A stretch of 64,000 bases of DNA from Novosphingobium sp. (GCA_024236235.1 JACKKV010000003.1:7501-71500); one strand, 5' to 3'. Positions 1 through 9,161 are shown, counted from the first letter of the stretch. The notes: generated by a model from the sequence alone, not told the origin. Translations and numbers: made by a program.

Positions 1-2
1 TC

Positions 3-1082
3 GTTTCCGCCGCGCTGCTGGTGCGCGACATGGACTTCAAGGGCCTGTTCTGGGTCAATGCGGGCAGCGCGCTGGCCGGGAATATCGCGGCGATCATGCT
101 GGCCTGGGACGGGTTCGGACCGGCATCGCTGGCCTGGGGCGCGCTGGTCACGGCGATCGTCAGGGCCAGTGTGGCGCAGGCAATGCGCCCTGTCCTGCCC
201 CGGCTGCGACCGCGCCGCGCGATCATCGCGCCGCTGCTGCGCTTCGGATCATCCTCATTCCTCATCAGCGCCAGCGCGGCGATCGGGCAGCGTTCACAGG
301 ATCTGATCGTTGGCCGCCTGCTGGGCGCCTTCGCCACCGGCCTGTTCAGCCGCGCCGGGGCGCTGGCCGCGCAACTTTCCACGCTGGTGACCGGTGCGAT
401 CAATTCGGTGTTCTATCCCGCCTTCGCCCGCAAGCGGGACGCGGGCGAACCGCTGACCGAACCCTATCTGCATCTGATGGCCTGCAACACCGCGCTCAAC
501 TGGGCAGCAATGTGCGGGCTGGCCGTGGCCGCCGAACCGCTGGTGCGGCTGCTCTATGGCGAAAACTGGATGGGAGTGGCCCCGCTGCTGTTCTGGACCG
601 CGATCGGCGAGATGCTGTTCGTGGCCATGCCCTTGCAGATGGACATTCCGATCCTGCTGGGCCGGATTCGCACGCTGGTGTGGGTCAATCTGGGCGAAAC
701 GCTGGCCGCCGTCACCATCCTGGCCGTTGCCGCCGCGATTTCGCTCGAAGCCGCCGCGATCAGCCGCGTCGGCTATGGCTTCGTCTGGTGGGCGATCTAT
801 GCCGCCTTCCTCACCCGCCTGCTGGCCCTGCCGGTGCGACGCCTGTTCACCATTTACGGGCAAAGCGCGCTCTGCGCGGTGGCTGCCTGCCTGCCGCTGT
901 ACCTGCTGCTGCATGTGAGCGACGGCACGCAGGCGGGCTTCCTCACCCTGATGATCGGCGCAGCGGCAGGGGTTGCCCTGTGGCTGCCCGCACTGTTCCT
1001 GACCCGCCACCCGGCCCATCTGGAAGTGCGCATCGCGCTGGCGGCGCTGATGGCGCGCTGGCCCCGCCCGGCCTCAGCCTGA
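3..1082 (+). CDS. Polysaccharide/oligosaccharide flippase (Wzx-like), 5' truncated by window edge
   Basis: The frame is open from the window edge, so the true start lies outside; about 359 C-terminal residues are visible. The protein is strongly hydrophobic with many predicted membrane helices. It carries the family-typical stretch around GRLLGAFATGLFSRAG, followed by an amphipathic loop with YPAFARKRD, as in the polysaccharide-transport (Wzx/RfbX, MVF superfamily) flippases. The inferred role is moving a lipid-linked glycan across the inner membrane for exopolysaccharide or lipopolysaccharide synthesis. It ends 9 nt inside the 3' end of a convergent glycosyltransferase, which fits a glycan locus extending to the left. 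The substrate cannot be told. Confidence 0.8.
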   Translation, partial: VSAALLVRDMDFKGLFWVNAGSALAGNIAAIMLAWDGFGPASLAWGALVTAIVRASVAQAMRPVLPRLRPRRAIIAPLLRFGSSSFLISASAAIGQRSQDLIVGRLLGAFATGLFSRAGALAAQLSTLVTGAINSVFYPAFARKRDAGEPLTEPYLHLMACNTALNWAAMCGLAVAAEPLVRLLYGENWMGVAPLLFWTAIGEMLFVAMPLQMDIPILLGRIRTLVWVNLGETLAAVTILAVAAAISLEAAAISRVGYGFVWWAIYAAFLTRLLALPVRRLFTIYGQSALCAVAACLPLYLLLHVSDGTQAGFLTLMIGAAAGVALWLPALFLTRHPAHLEVRIALAALMARWPRPASA

Positions 1083-1979
1083 TCCGGCGCGGCGCGCGAG
1101 GCTTTCGCGCAGATTGGCCCAGGCCTGCCGCAGGTCGAGTTCGGCCCGGAAACGCGACTTCGCCCCGCCGCGCCGCAACAGCAGCGTGGCCGCAGCATCC
1201 AGCAGCTGCTTCATATACCAGCGCTGGCGCAGCAGGCCCGGCATCCCCGCCAGCGCATCGGCCACCGCGCGATCGCGCCCCTCGCGCATCGCCCAGCGGC
1301 GGAAATAGCGCTTGTTCAACCGGTCCGGCTGCATCAGGTGCAGCACGGCCATCTGCGGGCAGTAATAGCCTTCAGCGCCCTCCGCTTCCAGCCAGGCGTT
1401 GAGCCAGCGATCCTCCGCCGTGGTCAGCTGCGCGGGATAGGGGCCGGTCCGTTCGAACACCTGGCGGCGCAGCGCGCAATTGCCCTGTGTCAGCATGCCG
1501 CCAAAATCGCGGTAGAAGCGCAGGCGCTGTTCCCCATAGTCGATGATCCCCAGCACCCCGCCATAGCCATCGGGCAGCCACGGCGGCTGCGCGCCTTCCC
1601 ACAGCGGGCGGCACGGGCCGGTCACGAAGACGGTCTGCGTCCCGTCCATTTCGCGGGCGATGGCCTGCAGCCAGCCGGGGGGAACGCGTTCGTCATCGTC
1701 GAAAAAGGCGATCACCGGCGCGCTGGCATGCGCAATCGCGCAATTGAGCGCGTGCTGCCCGCCCGGCTTCTCCTCGCGCAGGGGCACCAGCAGCGGGGCG
1801 TGGCGTTCGGCAAGCCGCGCGACCAGCCGGGGGGTTTCATCGCTGGAAGCGTTGTCGACCAGCAGCAGGCGCAGCGCAATCCCGGTCCGGTCCGCCGCGA
1901 ACAGCGATTCCACCGCTGCTTCCAGCATATCCGCGCGATTATGCGTGCGCAGCACAACATCGATGGCGAAGCCGGACAT
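1074..1979 (-). CDS. Glycosyltransferase family 2
   Basis: This 301-residue GT-A fold protein starts at an ATG giving MSGFAIDVVLRTHNRADML; an upstream in-frame start at 2024 would add an Arg/Ala-rich leader untypical of the family. Motifs are the N-terminal nucleotide-binding strand (VVLRTHNRA), DNASSDETP, the metal-binding DDDE in AFFDDDERVPPGWL and the acceptor-side AEDRWLNAWL. It probably transfers a sugar from a nucleotide donor to a glycan or lipid acceptor at the cytoplasmic face of the membrane. Its stop overlaps the flippase stop on the opposite strand. Sugar specificity cannot be read from the sequence. Confidence 0.85.
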   Translation of the reverse strand: MSGFAIDVVLRTHNRADMLEAAVESLFAADRTGIALRLLLVDNASSDETPRLVARLAERHAPLLVPLREEKPGGQHALNCAIAHASAPVIAFFDDDERVPPGWLQAIAREMDGTQTVFVTGPCRPLWEGAQPPWLPDGYGGVLGIIDYGEQRLRFYRDFGGMLTQGNCALRRQVFERTGPYPAQLTTAEDRWLNAWLEAEGAEGYYCPQMAVLHLMQPDRLNKRYFRRWAMREGRDRAVADALAGMPGLLRQRWYMKQLLDAAATLLLRRGGAKSRFRAELDLRQAWANLRESLARRAGSG

Positions 1980-2080
1980 GGCCGCATCTGCGCAAGCCCG
2001 GGCTGGCCTGTCAACCGCAAGCATGCCCCGCTTGCACGATCGCCATTGCCCTTTCGCGCATCATCCCCCACTTGGGGGCA

Positions 2081-3898
2081 ATGCCGCCCGATACAGCCGA
2101 CGGAAAGACCATCAGCCGCGATGAAGGCTGGCGCACCCTGCGCCGCTTCCTGCCCTATCTGTGGCCGGCGGACCGCCCCGGGCTGAGACGCCGGATCGTG
2201 CTGGCCATGCTGCTGGTGCTGGCGGCCAAGGCCGTCACCCTTTCCCTGCCCTTCGCGTACAAGCGCGCGGTCGACACCATGACCAATCAGGGCAATGAGC
2301 TGGCGATGGTGGCGCTGGCCTTCGTGCTGGCCTATGCCGCCGGGCGGTTCGCCGCGGTCTGTTTCGACAATCTGCGCAACATCGTGTTCGAACGCGTCGG
2401 CCAGGATGCGACCCGCGCGCTGGCCGAAGATGTGTTTGCCCGGCTGCACCGCCTGTCACTGCGTTTTCACCTGTCCCGCCGCACCGGCGAGGTTACCAAG
2501 GTCATCGAACGCGGGACCAAGAGCATCGACACCATGCTCTATTTCCTGCTGTTCAACATCGCCCCGACATCGGTCGAACTGATTGCGGTGGGGATAATCT
2601 TCTACACGCTGTTCGGCTGGGGCATGGTCGCCGCGACGGCAACGGCGGTCATCGCCTATGTGCTGGTGACGCGCTGGATCACCGAATGGCGCACACAGCT
2701 GCGGGTGCGGATGAACCGGCTGGACGGGCAGGCGCTGGACCGGGCAGTCGATTCGCTGCTGAATTACGAGACCGTCAAATATTTCGGGGCCGAATCGCGC
2801 GAAGAAGCCCGCTATGCCGATGCGGCCCGCGCCTATGCCGATGCGGCGGTGAAAAGCGAAAACAGCCTCGGTCTGCTCAACATCGCGCAATCGCTGATCA
2901 CCAATCTGCTGATGGGCGGTGCCATGGGCTATACCGTGCTGCAATGGTCGCGCGGCCAGTTGAGCGTGGGCGATCTGGTGCTGGTGAACACATATCTTAC
3001 CCAGCTGTTCCGCCCGCTCGACATGCTGGGCATGGTCTATCGCACCGTGCGCCAGGGCGTGATCGACATGGCAGAAATGTTCCGGCTGATGGATACGCCG
3101 GTGGAAGTGCAGGACGCGCCCGGCGCACCGGCGCTGGTGATCCGCCGCCCGGCGGTGACCTTCGACAATGTTACCTTCGGTTACGATCCTGATCGCACCA
3201 TCCTGCACGGCCTCAGTTTCGAGGTTCCGGCAGGCGGCCATGTCGCGCTGGTCGGCCCGTCCGGCGCAGGCAAAAGCACCATCGGCAGGCTGCTGTTCCG
3301 CTTCTACGATCCGTGGGAAGGACGCATCCTGATTGACGGGCAGGACATCGCGCAGGTCACTCAGGCGTCGCTGCGCGCGATGATCGGTATCGTTCCCCAG
3401 GACAGCGTGCTGTTCAATGACACCATTGGCTACAACATCGCCTATGGCCGCGACGGGGCAAGCGACGAAGAGGTGCTGGAGGCGGCGCGCGGCGCGGCGA
3501 TCCTGCCCTTCATCGAACGATTGCCCAAGGGCTTTGGCACCATGGTGGGCGAACGCGGGCTGAAGCTGTCAGGCGGCGAAAAGCAGCGCGTGGCCATCGC
3601 CCGCACCCTGCTTAAGAACCCGCCGATCCTGCTGCTGGACGAAGCGACCAGTGCGCTGGATACGCGGACGGAACAGGATATCCTCGCTACGCTCCACCGC
3701 GTTTCGGAAAACCGCACCAGCCTGTCAATCGCTCACCGGCTTTCCACAGTCGCCGATGCCGATACCATTCTGGTCCTGGATCACGGCCGGCTGGCGGAAA
3801 GCGGCAGCCATGCCGCACTACTGCGGCGCGGCGGGCTTTACGCCGAAATGTGGGAACGGCAGGCCAGCGAGCGCAAGCGGCTGGAGGCAGCGGAATAG
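2081..3898 (+). CDS. atm1: Atm1-type ABC exporter (fused permease/ATPase), NaAtm1-like
   Basis: A half-transporter of 605 residues with about six membrane helices in the first 330 residues and a C-terminal ATPase. Walker A GPSGAGKST is near residue 392, signature LSGGEKQRVAIARTL near 496, and Walker B ILLLDEATSALD near 516. The sequence NYETVKYFGAESREE marks the Atm1/ABCB7/HMT1 family. From memory it matches Novosphingobium aromaticivorans Atm1 along most of its length. That protein exports glutathione-complexed metals and related thiols as a homodimer. The ATG at 2081 (MPPDTADG) fits that protein better than a TTG 9 nt upstream. It is divergent from the glycosyltransferase, about 100 nt apart. 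Confidence 0.93.
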   Translation: MPPDTADGKTISRDEGWRTLRRFLPYLWPADRPGLRRRIVLAMLLVLAAKAVTLSLPFAYKRAVDTMTNQGNELAMVALAFVLAYAAGRFAAVCFDNLRNIVFERVGQDATRALAEDVFARLHRLSLRFHLSRRTGEVTKVIERGTKSIDTMLYFLLFNIAPTSVELIAVGIIFYTLFGWGMVAATATAVIAYVLVTRWITEWRTQLRVRMNRLDGQALDRAVDSLLNYETVKYFGAESREEARYADAARAYADAAVKSENSLGLLNIAQSLITNLLMGGAMGYTVLQWSRGQLSVGDLVLVNTYLTQLFRPLDMLGMVYRTVRQGVIDMAEMFRLMDTPVEVQDAPGAPALVIRRPAVTFDNVTFGYDPDRTILHGLSFEVPAGGHVALVGPSGAGKSTIGRLLFRFYDPWEGRILIDGQDIAQVTQASLRAMIGIVPQDSVLFNDTIGYNIAYGRDGASDEEVLEAARGAAILPFIERLPKGFGTMVGERGLKLSGGEKQRVAIARTLLKNPPILLLDEATSALDTRTEQDILATLHRVSENRTSLSIAHRLSTVADADTILVLDHGRLAESGSHAALLRRGGLYAEMWERQASERKRLEAAE

Positions 3899-4001
3899 GG
3901 CGCGACTTGCGCTGCATTGCACAATCGGGCTAGGGGCCAGGTTCATCAAGGTTCCACCAGCGCGGTCATTTTCGCACCGCCCGACTTAGGGAAACAGCAC
4001 C

Positions 4002-5489
4002 ATGCCTGATCCCGGCGCGTATTGGCGCGGCTGGCTCGCACAGCCGCGTGCCGACATATTGGCGGGGCTGGTCGTCGCCCTGGCTCTCATCCCCGAAGCG
4101 ATCGGTTTTTCGATCATCGCGGGCGTGGATCCGGCGGTCGGGCTGTGGGCATCGGTTGCCATCGCCATCGTCATATCCTTTACCGGCGGGCGGCCGGGCA
4201 TGATTTCGGCGGCAACCGCCGCTGTCGCGGTGCTGGTGGTGCCGCTGGTGCGCGATCACGGGGTCGATTACCTGTTCGCGGCAACGGTGCTGATGGGGGT
4301 GATCCAGATCATCGCCGGGCTGCTGCGGCTGAACCTGGTCATGCAGTTCGTTTCGCGATCCGTCATCACCGGCTTCGTCAATGCGCTCGCCATACTGATC
4401 TTCATGGCCCAGCTGCCGCAGCTCACCGGCGTGAGCTGGCACACTTATGCGATGGTCGCGGCCGGGCTGGCGATCATCTATCTCTTTCCGCGCGTGACCC
4501 GGGCGGTGCCCTCGCCGCTGGTTTCGATCATCGTGCTCTCCGCACTGTCCATCGCGCTGCACCTGCCGGTCAACACCGTCGCCGACATGGGCCAGCTGCC
4601 ATCGGGCCTGCCGCAATTTGCACTGCCACAAGTGCCGCTGACGCTGGAAACGCTGCAGATCATCCTGCCCTATTCGCTGGCGATGGCGGCGGTCGGCCTG
4701 CTGGAATCGCTGCTCACCGCGCAGATCGTGGACGATATGACCGGCACGGACAGCTACAAGCGTTACGAATGCAGGGGCCAGGGGATCGCCAATATCGTCG
4801 CCGCGCTGTTCGGCGGCATGGGCGGCTGCGCGATGATCGGGCAGTCAGTCATCAACGTGACTTCGGGCGGGCGCGGGCGATTGTCCACCTTCACGGCCGG
4901 CGCGGTGCTGTTCGCGCTGCTGGTGCTGTTCGGACCGATTGTTGGCCAGGTGCCGATGCCCGCTCTGGTGGCGGTGATGATCATGGTTTCCATCGGCACA
5001 TTCAGCTGGAATTCCATTCCCAACCTGCGCCGCCACCCCTGGCAAAGCTCGGTCGTCATGCTGACGACCGTGGCCGTGGTGGTGGGCACGCACGACCTTT
5101 CGCTGGGCGTGGCGGCGGGCGTGCTGCTGTCAGGCATCTTCTTCGCGCAGAAAGTGCAGCGCCTGTTCCGGATCGAACGCGAGGCCACGCCTGATGGCCA
5201 GACCGCAACCTATCGCGTCAGCGGGGAAATCTTCTTCGCATCGGTCCACCGCTTTGCCGAACAGATGCAGGTCGAACGGGAAACCGCGCCCAATGTCGTG
5301 ATTGACATGACGCACGCACATTTGTGGGACATTTCATCAGTCGACGCGCTGGACAAGGTCGTCAGCAAGCTGGATCGCGGCGGAGCGAACGTGAAAGTGA
5401 TCGGCTATAATGAAGCCAGTGCCGACATCGTCGACAAATTCGCCCTGCATGACAAGACGGGCTTCGAACTGGGCACGGTTCCGCATTGA
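4002..5489 (+). CDS. SulP family inorganic anion transporter with STAS domain
   Basis: The 495-residue protein has a SulP transmembrane domain (about residues 15-390) with the early conserved stretch ALALIPEAIGFSIIAGVDP. A cytoplasmic STAS domain follows (about 405-490) with the loop DISSVDALDKV near residue 443. SulP proteins carry sulfate, bicarbonate or dicarboxylates across the inner membrane by proton or sodium symport; no gene for sulfate assimilation or carbonic anhydrase lies nearby to settle the substrate. GGGAAA before the ATG serves as ribosome site. It stands alone about 100 nt after the Atm1 gene and ends 12 nt from the convergent DUF1737 gene. Confidence 0.9.
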   Translation: MPDPGAYWRGWLAQPRADILAGLVVALALIPEAIGFSIIAGVDPAVGLWASVAIAIVISFTGGRPGMISAATAAVAVLVVPLVRDHGVDYLFAATVLMGVIQIIAGLLRLNLVMQFVSRSVITGFVNALAILIFMAQLPQLTGVSWHTYAMVAAGLAIIYLFPRVTRAVPSPLVSIIVLSALSIALHLPVNTVADMGQLPSGLPQFALPQVPLTLETLQIILPYSLAMAAVGLLESLLTAQIVDDMTGTDSYKRYECRGQGIANIVAALFGGMGGCAMIGQSVINVTSGGRGRLSTFTAGAVLFALLVLFGPIVGQVPMPALVAVMIMVSIGTFSWNSIPNLRRHPWQSSVVMLTTVAVVVGTHDLSLGVAAGVLLSGIFFAQKVQRLFRIEREATPDGQTATYRVSGEIFFASVHRFAEQMQVERETAPNVVIDMTHAHLWDISSVDALDKVVSKLDRGGANVKVIGYNEASADIVDKFALHDKTGFELGTVPH

Positions 5490-5501
5490 TGCGGTGTGAG
5501 C

Positions 5502-5708
5502 TCAGCCCTTCTTCACGACCTCGGCATCGTGCCACACCACGGCCTGGGCGGCTTTCATGCAGTTGCTTTCGATGTTCCAGCTGATGCTGGGCGAACCATA
5601 AAGCCGCCAGCCCTGCGCCAGCGCTTCGGACACGCGATCACAGAAGGCACGGTCATCCTTGCCGGTCAGCAGGCGATAGACGGGTTTGTCGTCAGGCGGG
5701 GTGGACAT
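5502..5708 (-). CDS. DUF1737 domain small protein
   Basis: A 68-residue soluble protein starting MSTPPDDKPVYRLLTG and containing the DUF1737 signature: a short strand YRLLTG, then a helix DRVSEALAQGWRLYGSP and a C-terminal strand with AAQAVVWHD. No enzymatic residues stand out. Members of this domain family are usually stand-alone and uncharacterised. Much longer upstream extension of the frame is possible but runs into the inverted-repeat element, so the ATG at 5708 is preferred. Its promoter must lie in the roughly 70 nt between this ATG and the element. Confidence 0.8.
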   Translation of the reverse strand: MSTPPDDKPVYRLLTGKDDRAFCDRVSEALAQGWRLYGSPSISWNIESNCMKAAQAVVWHDAEVVKKG

Positions 5709-5780
5709 GGACTGCTGCCTTACATGATTCTTGTTGTTGCAAAATCGCGGACCGGCGGGGCTGGCCTGAGCGCTGCGACC

Positions 5781-6051
5781 TAGGCGGCGTGGACAAATTC
5801 CGCGCGAACCACGGTTCGATGCCCAATTGGGCGCTGGTAAGGCGCGAAGCCGAAGGAAGAGTGGTTCTCTTTCAAGGCTGAGCAACGCGGCCGGCGTCCA
5901 ATTGGGCCGAACCCCGCAGGGGCCGGACCCGAAAACGCCATTTTTGCGTCGTTCGTCCTTGAATATGCCAGCATGTCCTTCGTCCTCACTCCTTAAACTG
6001 ACGTTTTTGGCCTCCGGCCGTGGTTCGCGTGGAATTTGTCCACGCCGCCTA
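5781..6051. mobile_element. Candidate MITE with 34-bp terminal inverted repeats flanked by TA
   Basis: Positions 5781-5814 and 6018-6051 are inverted copies matching at 33 of 34 bases; the single mismatch is at 5802. The outermost dinucleotide on each side is TA, so the element proper may be 5783-6049 beginning GGCGGCGTGGACAAATTCC and flanked by a TA target duplication, as produced by IS630/mariner-type and some IS5-group transposases. The interior holds two further CCAATTGGG palindromes and no convincing protein gene, which fits a non-autonomous miniature element. It lies between the DUF1737 promoter region and the tetR stop codon. I see no second copy in this window. Confidence 0.6.
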
Positions 6052-6672
6052 ACCCTTTGCCCCGTCCATCGCGTCAGCGCCGCCAGACGACGCAGCCTGC
6101 CAGCCGCGATAAAGGTCAGCCACGCCGCGCGCCATCTCCGGGCCGAAATCCCTGTCCGCCAGTTCGCCATGCACCCATACTTCGACGCAACCCAGCGCGT
6201 GAAAGCGCAGCCGGTTGGCCAGCCGGTCCAGTTCCTTGTCCTCGATCTCCGCCGGACCGTCCCCGGTCAGCGCATCGCGCCAGTATTGCTGCGAACGCAA
6301 GGTGAAGGCCGGGCGCCAGACCGGGTCGGGAATGGCAAGCAGAAAAGTATAGAGCGGCTTGTAGAAGGACGGATCCCGGACCAGAACCGCAGCCAGGCCG
6401 CGCGCCGAATCCTGCAGCCGTTCAACCGCGGTCGCTCCCCGCGGCCGGCGCGCTTCGACATAAACCGTATCCGCTGACTGATTGAGCAGCGCATAGAGAA
6501 TCCCGCCCTTGGTGCCGAACAGATTGTAAGGGGTGGTCGGGCTGACGCCCGCCCGCTCCGCCAGCAGGATCATCGAAAAATCCGTGCCGCCCGTCTGCCG
6601 GATCAGCTCCTCCGCAGCGTTGATGATCTTTTGCTTGCGCCGTTCCTTGGGCGTCAGACGAACATGCTCCAT
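6049..6672 (-). CDS. TetR family transcriptional regulator
   Basis: The 207-residue protein has an N-terminal TetR helix-turn-helix (about residues 10-56): KQKIINAAEELIRQTGG, then DFSMILLAERAGVSPTTPYNLFGTKGGIL. A helical ligand domain follows. TetR proteins usually repress nearby or divergent genes until a small ligand binds; the divergent PilZ gene starts 136 nt away, and the receptor and monooxygenase beyond it are possible targets, but this is inference. The TAG stop is formed by the terminal TA plus G of the inverted-repeat element, so the C-terminus may have been altered by that insertion. Confidence 0.88.
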   Translation of the reverse strand: MEHVRLTPKERRKQKIINAAEELIRQTGGTDFSMILLAERAGVSPTTPYNLFGTKGGILYALLNQSADTVYVEARRPRGATAVERLQDSARGLAAVLVRDPSFYKPLYTFLLAIPDPVWRPAFTLRSQQYWRDALTGDGPAEIEDKELDRLANRLRFHALGCVEVWVHGELADRDFGPEMARGVADLYRGWQAASSGGADAMDGAKG

Positions 6673-6746
6673 GGCAAAGTCCTAGGCGAAAGCGGCACGC
6701 GATCCAAGCCGCAGCATCTCGCATAGTCACAACGGTGTGGATGCGA

Positions 6747-6776
6747 TTGGCTAAAGCCACTCGCTTGCCCTATAAG
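6747..6776 (+). promoter_or_regulatory. Putative housekeeping promoter for the PilZ gene
   Basis: TTGGCT at 6747-6752 and TATAAG at 6771-6776 are separated by 18 nt and stand in the only AT-richer patch of the tetR/pilZ divergent region. The -10 lies about 31 nt before the PilZ start codon. This is read from consensus similarity only. Confidence 0.45.
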
Positions 6777-6807
6777 GGGCGCAAGTCGCAATCGCAGGCA
6801 AGGGATC

Positions 6808-7110
6808 ATGATGAGCGAACGGCGCGACATGCGTTTGCCGGTCAAGATGGAGGGGCGCTATCGCTCTGGCAATGGCCGCGTGCATGATGTGCAGATTTCC
6901 AATCTCTCGCTCACCGGCTGCCGCATGTTCCAGAATCACAGCTGGCTTGGCGAGGGCGATGCGATCGCGCTGAGGATCGAGAATATCGGCCCGATCGATG
7001 CAATCGTGCGCTGGAAGGACCGCACCGAAATGGGCGTCGAATTCATCAATGCGCTGCACCCCTCGGTGCTCGATCACCTTGCCGCGCATTTCGACCGACG
7101 CGGTCAGTAA
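6808..7110 (+). CDS. PilZ domain protein
   Basis: A 100-residue single-domain protein with both cyclic-di-GMP-binding signatures: RRDMR near the N-terminus (RxxxR) and NLSLTGCRM (NxSxxG) about 25 residues later. Stand-alone PilZ proteins act as c-di-GMP receptors that alter motility, secretion or polysaccharide synthesis by protein contact. Either of the two adjacent ATGs (6808, 6811) could be used. Its 3' end overlaps the convergent TonB-dependent receptor by 7 nt. A second PilZ domain occurs in the GGDEF-EAL protein at 59-61 kb. Confidence 0.88.
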   Translation: MMSERRDMRLPVKMEGRYRSGNGRVHDVQISNLSLTGCRMFQNHSWLGEGDAIALRIENIGPIDAIVRWKDRTEMGVEFINALHPSVLDHLAAHFDRRGQ

Positions 7111-9161
7111 CCGAAGCGCACCCCGCCCCAGACCGTCAGCGGTGTCCCCAGATCCACCGATCCGCCCTGATTGCGGGTCACGATCTTTTCGTCGAACAGG
7201 TTTTCCCCGCGCAGCACCAGTGACAGGCCCGGCATCAGCCCAATCTGCGCAAAGGCGTCCAGCGTCGTCGCTGCTGGCAATACGTCGGTTTCCAGATCAT
7301 CTTCATACTGCGCGCCGACGTGGCGCAGCGTGGTGGCCAGCAGCCAGCCATCGCGCGGACGCCAGGACAGCGTCCCGCTGGCTGCCCATGCCGGGGTCTG
7401 GGCGGGGCGCATCCCGTCCAGCGCCGCCGCAGCGCCGCTGCCTTTCACCCGGGCGTGCGTATAGGCCAGCGAACCGTCAAGACGGAACGATCCGAGGTCG
7501 ATCGCACTGGCAAGTTCGATCCCGCGGGCGCGGATCGCATCGACATTGCGCCGCTGCCGCAGATTTTCGGCAATCGTCACATTGGCGATGGCGCCTTTCA
7601 ACCGGTTGTCGAACGCGGTCAGCGAAAGCTGCACCCCTTCGCGCGGAGTGAAGTCAATTCCGCCCTCGAACCCGCGCAGTTTCTCGATGCCGAGTTCCTC
7701 ATTGGCCTGTGTGGTGACGGGAAAGACAACGAAGCCCCGGTAAAGCTCGTTCAGCGTGGGCAGGCGTAACCCGCTGTATCCGGCCGCGCGCAGACGTACC
7801 CCCTGCGCCACATCGGCGACAAGGCCACCCCGGAACGTCGGCTCCCAGTCCGAACGGCTGGCAAAACGGTCATCCGCAACCGGCGCGCCCGCACCGTTCT
7901 GTTCGCGGTAATCGCCCCGGCGAATCGCATAGCGATCCAGCCGCACCCCGCCAGTCAGGATGACCGGGCCAATGGTCCAGTCATCCTCCAGAAACAGGCC
8001 GAAATCGTCATTGGTCCCGCCTGCCCGGCGCTCGGCCGTAACATTGCCGGAAAAGGCGCTGATCGCGGTTTCTTCCATATGCCCGCGCGCGCGGCGGAAA
8101 TCCGCGCCCAGCCGCAACACATGATCCTCGCCAAGCGGGGGCCGCAACTCTGCCTTGCCGCCGATGCCCGTGGATGGCGTGTCGTGCTGGTCCAGCACCG
8201 GAACGAAGCGGGTCGAACTGATGACGATGTTGGAAAAATCGCGCCACTGCGCATAGGCAAGCAGCTCAAAGGCCCAGTCCCCGCGCCCGACCAGGCGGAT
8301 GCTGGCGTCCTGCCCGCTGCTGGTGCTGTCCGCTCCCCTGAAGCGCAGCGTGCGCTGGTCATCGAAGATCAGGGCGCGCGCCTGCAGTTCGATCTCGTCC
8401 GAAAGCGGCTGCACCAGCCGCGTGCCCAGCGACCAGCTGTCATATTTCGCGCGCGCACTCGCGGGCGCGCGCTGATCCGCCGGAGTGGTATAAAAGCCCC
8501 GGCCCCGGTCCCAGCGCCCGGTAAGGACGGCAAACCCGGCGCCAAGCTGCGGGGCGATGCTGGCGCTTACCTCGCTCTCTCCCCGGTCATTGAACAGCAC
8601 CCCGCCGCTGAACAGACCCAGTTCCGCCGCATTGGCGCTGTCCAGCTCGATCGTTCCGGCCACCGCGCCCGCACCGAACGCACCCGAACCCCCGCCGCGC
8701 GTTACCCGCACGGATGAGAGCCGGTCAGGCGCAATGGCGCTGTAAGGCACATAGCCAAAAAAGGGATCGGCCATCGGCACGCCATCGAGCAGCACCAGCG
8801 ACCGGCTGGTCGCGTTACCGCCAAGCGCGCGCAACGTGGCCCCCTGCGCGGACGGGTTGGAGGAACGGCTATCGGAACGGCGAAATTGCTGGAACCCGGC
8901 CACATTGCCCAGCACATCCTCGATCCGGCCCGAACCGCTCGACAGGATCTGTTCGCGCTCCAACACCTGCACGTCATAAGCGGGGGTCGCGGGGCTGGCA
9001 TCCAGACCGCGCCCGGTGACGACGATCTCACGCCCCTGCGCTTCGGCATCGGCGGCATGCGCGGGGCTGTTTGTCAGGATCGACAGGGCCAGCGCCAGTG
9101 CGGCAGGGCCGGTTGCAGTGAGCGCGGACCGCGCGCGGCGTGACAGGACGGGCTTTTGCAT
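7104..9161 (-). CDS. TonB-dependent outer-membrane receptor
   Basis: About 685 residues from the ATG at 9161 (MQKPVLSRRARSALT), which precedes a signal peptide ending near SPAHAADA; a start at 9242 would put 27 residues ahead of it. The TonB-box/plug region includes REIVVTGRGLDA, GRIEDVLGNVAGFQ and LRALGGNATSRSLVLLDGVP, followed by a beta-barrel ending in a C-terminal aromatic (GGVRFGY). It imports a scarce ligand, such as a siderophore or cobalamin-like compound, using TonB energy. Only 96 nt separate it from the divergent monooxygenase, too little for a cobalamin riboswitch, and I see no Fur box. The ligand is unknown. Confidence 0.88.
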   Translation of the reverse strand: MQKPVLSRRARSALTATGPAALALALSILTNSPAHAADAEAQGREIVVTGRGLDASPATPAYDVQVLEREQILSSGSGRIEDVLGNVAGFQQFRRSDSRSSNPSAQGATLRALGGNATSRSLVLLDGVPMADPFFGYVPYSAIAPDRLSSVRVTRGGGSGAFGAGAVAGTIELDSANAAELGLFSGGVLFNDRGESEVSASIAPQLGAGFAVLTGRWDRGRGFYTTPADQRAPASARAKYDSWSLGTRLVQPLSDEIELQARALIFDDQRTLRFRGADSTSSGQDASIRLVGRGDWAFELLAYAQWRDFSNIVISSTRFVPVLDQHDTPSTGIGGKAELRPPLGEDHVLRLGADFRRARGHMEETAISAFSGNVTAERRAGGTNDDFGLFLEDDWTIGPVILTGGVRLDRYAIRRGDYREQNGAGAPVADDRFASRSDWEPTFRGGLVADVAQGVRLRAAGYSGLRLPTLNELYRGFVVFPVTTQANEELGIEKLRGFEGGIDFTPREGVQLSLTAFDNRLKGAIANVTIAENLRQRRNVDAIRARGIELASAIDLGSFRLDGSLAYTHARVKGSGAAAALDGMRPAQTPAWAASGTLSWRPRDGWLLATTLRHVGAQYEDDLETDVLPAATTLDAFAQIGLMPGLSLVLRGENLFDEKIVTRNQGGSVDLGTPLTVWGGVRFGY

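Noticed and set aside
6673..6807. Additional small gene between tetR and the PilZ gene
   Set aside because: Reading frames there are short, overlap the likely promoter and have no ribosome site or recognisable sequence.
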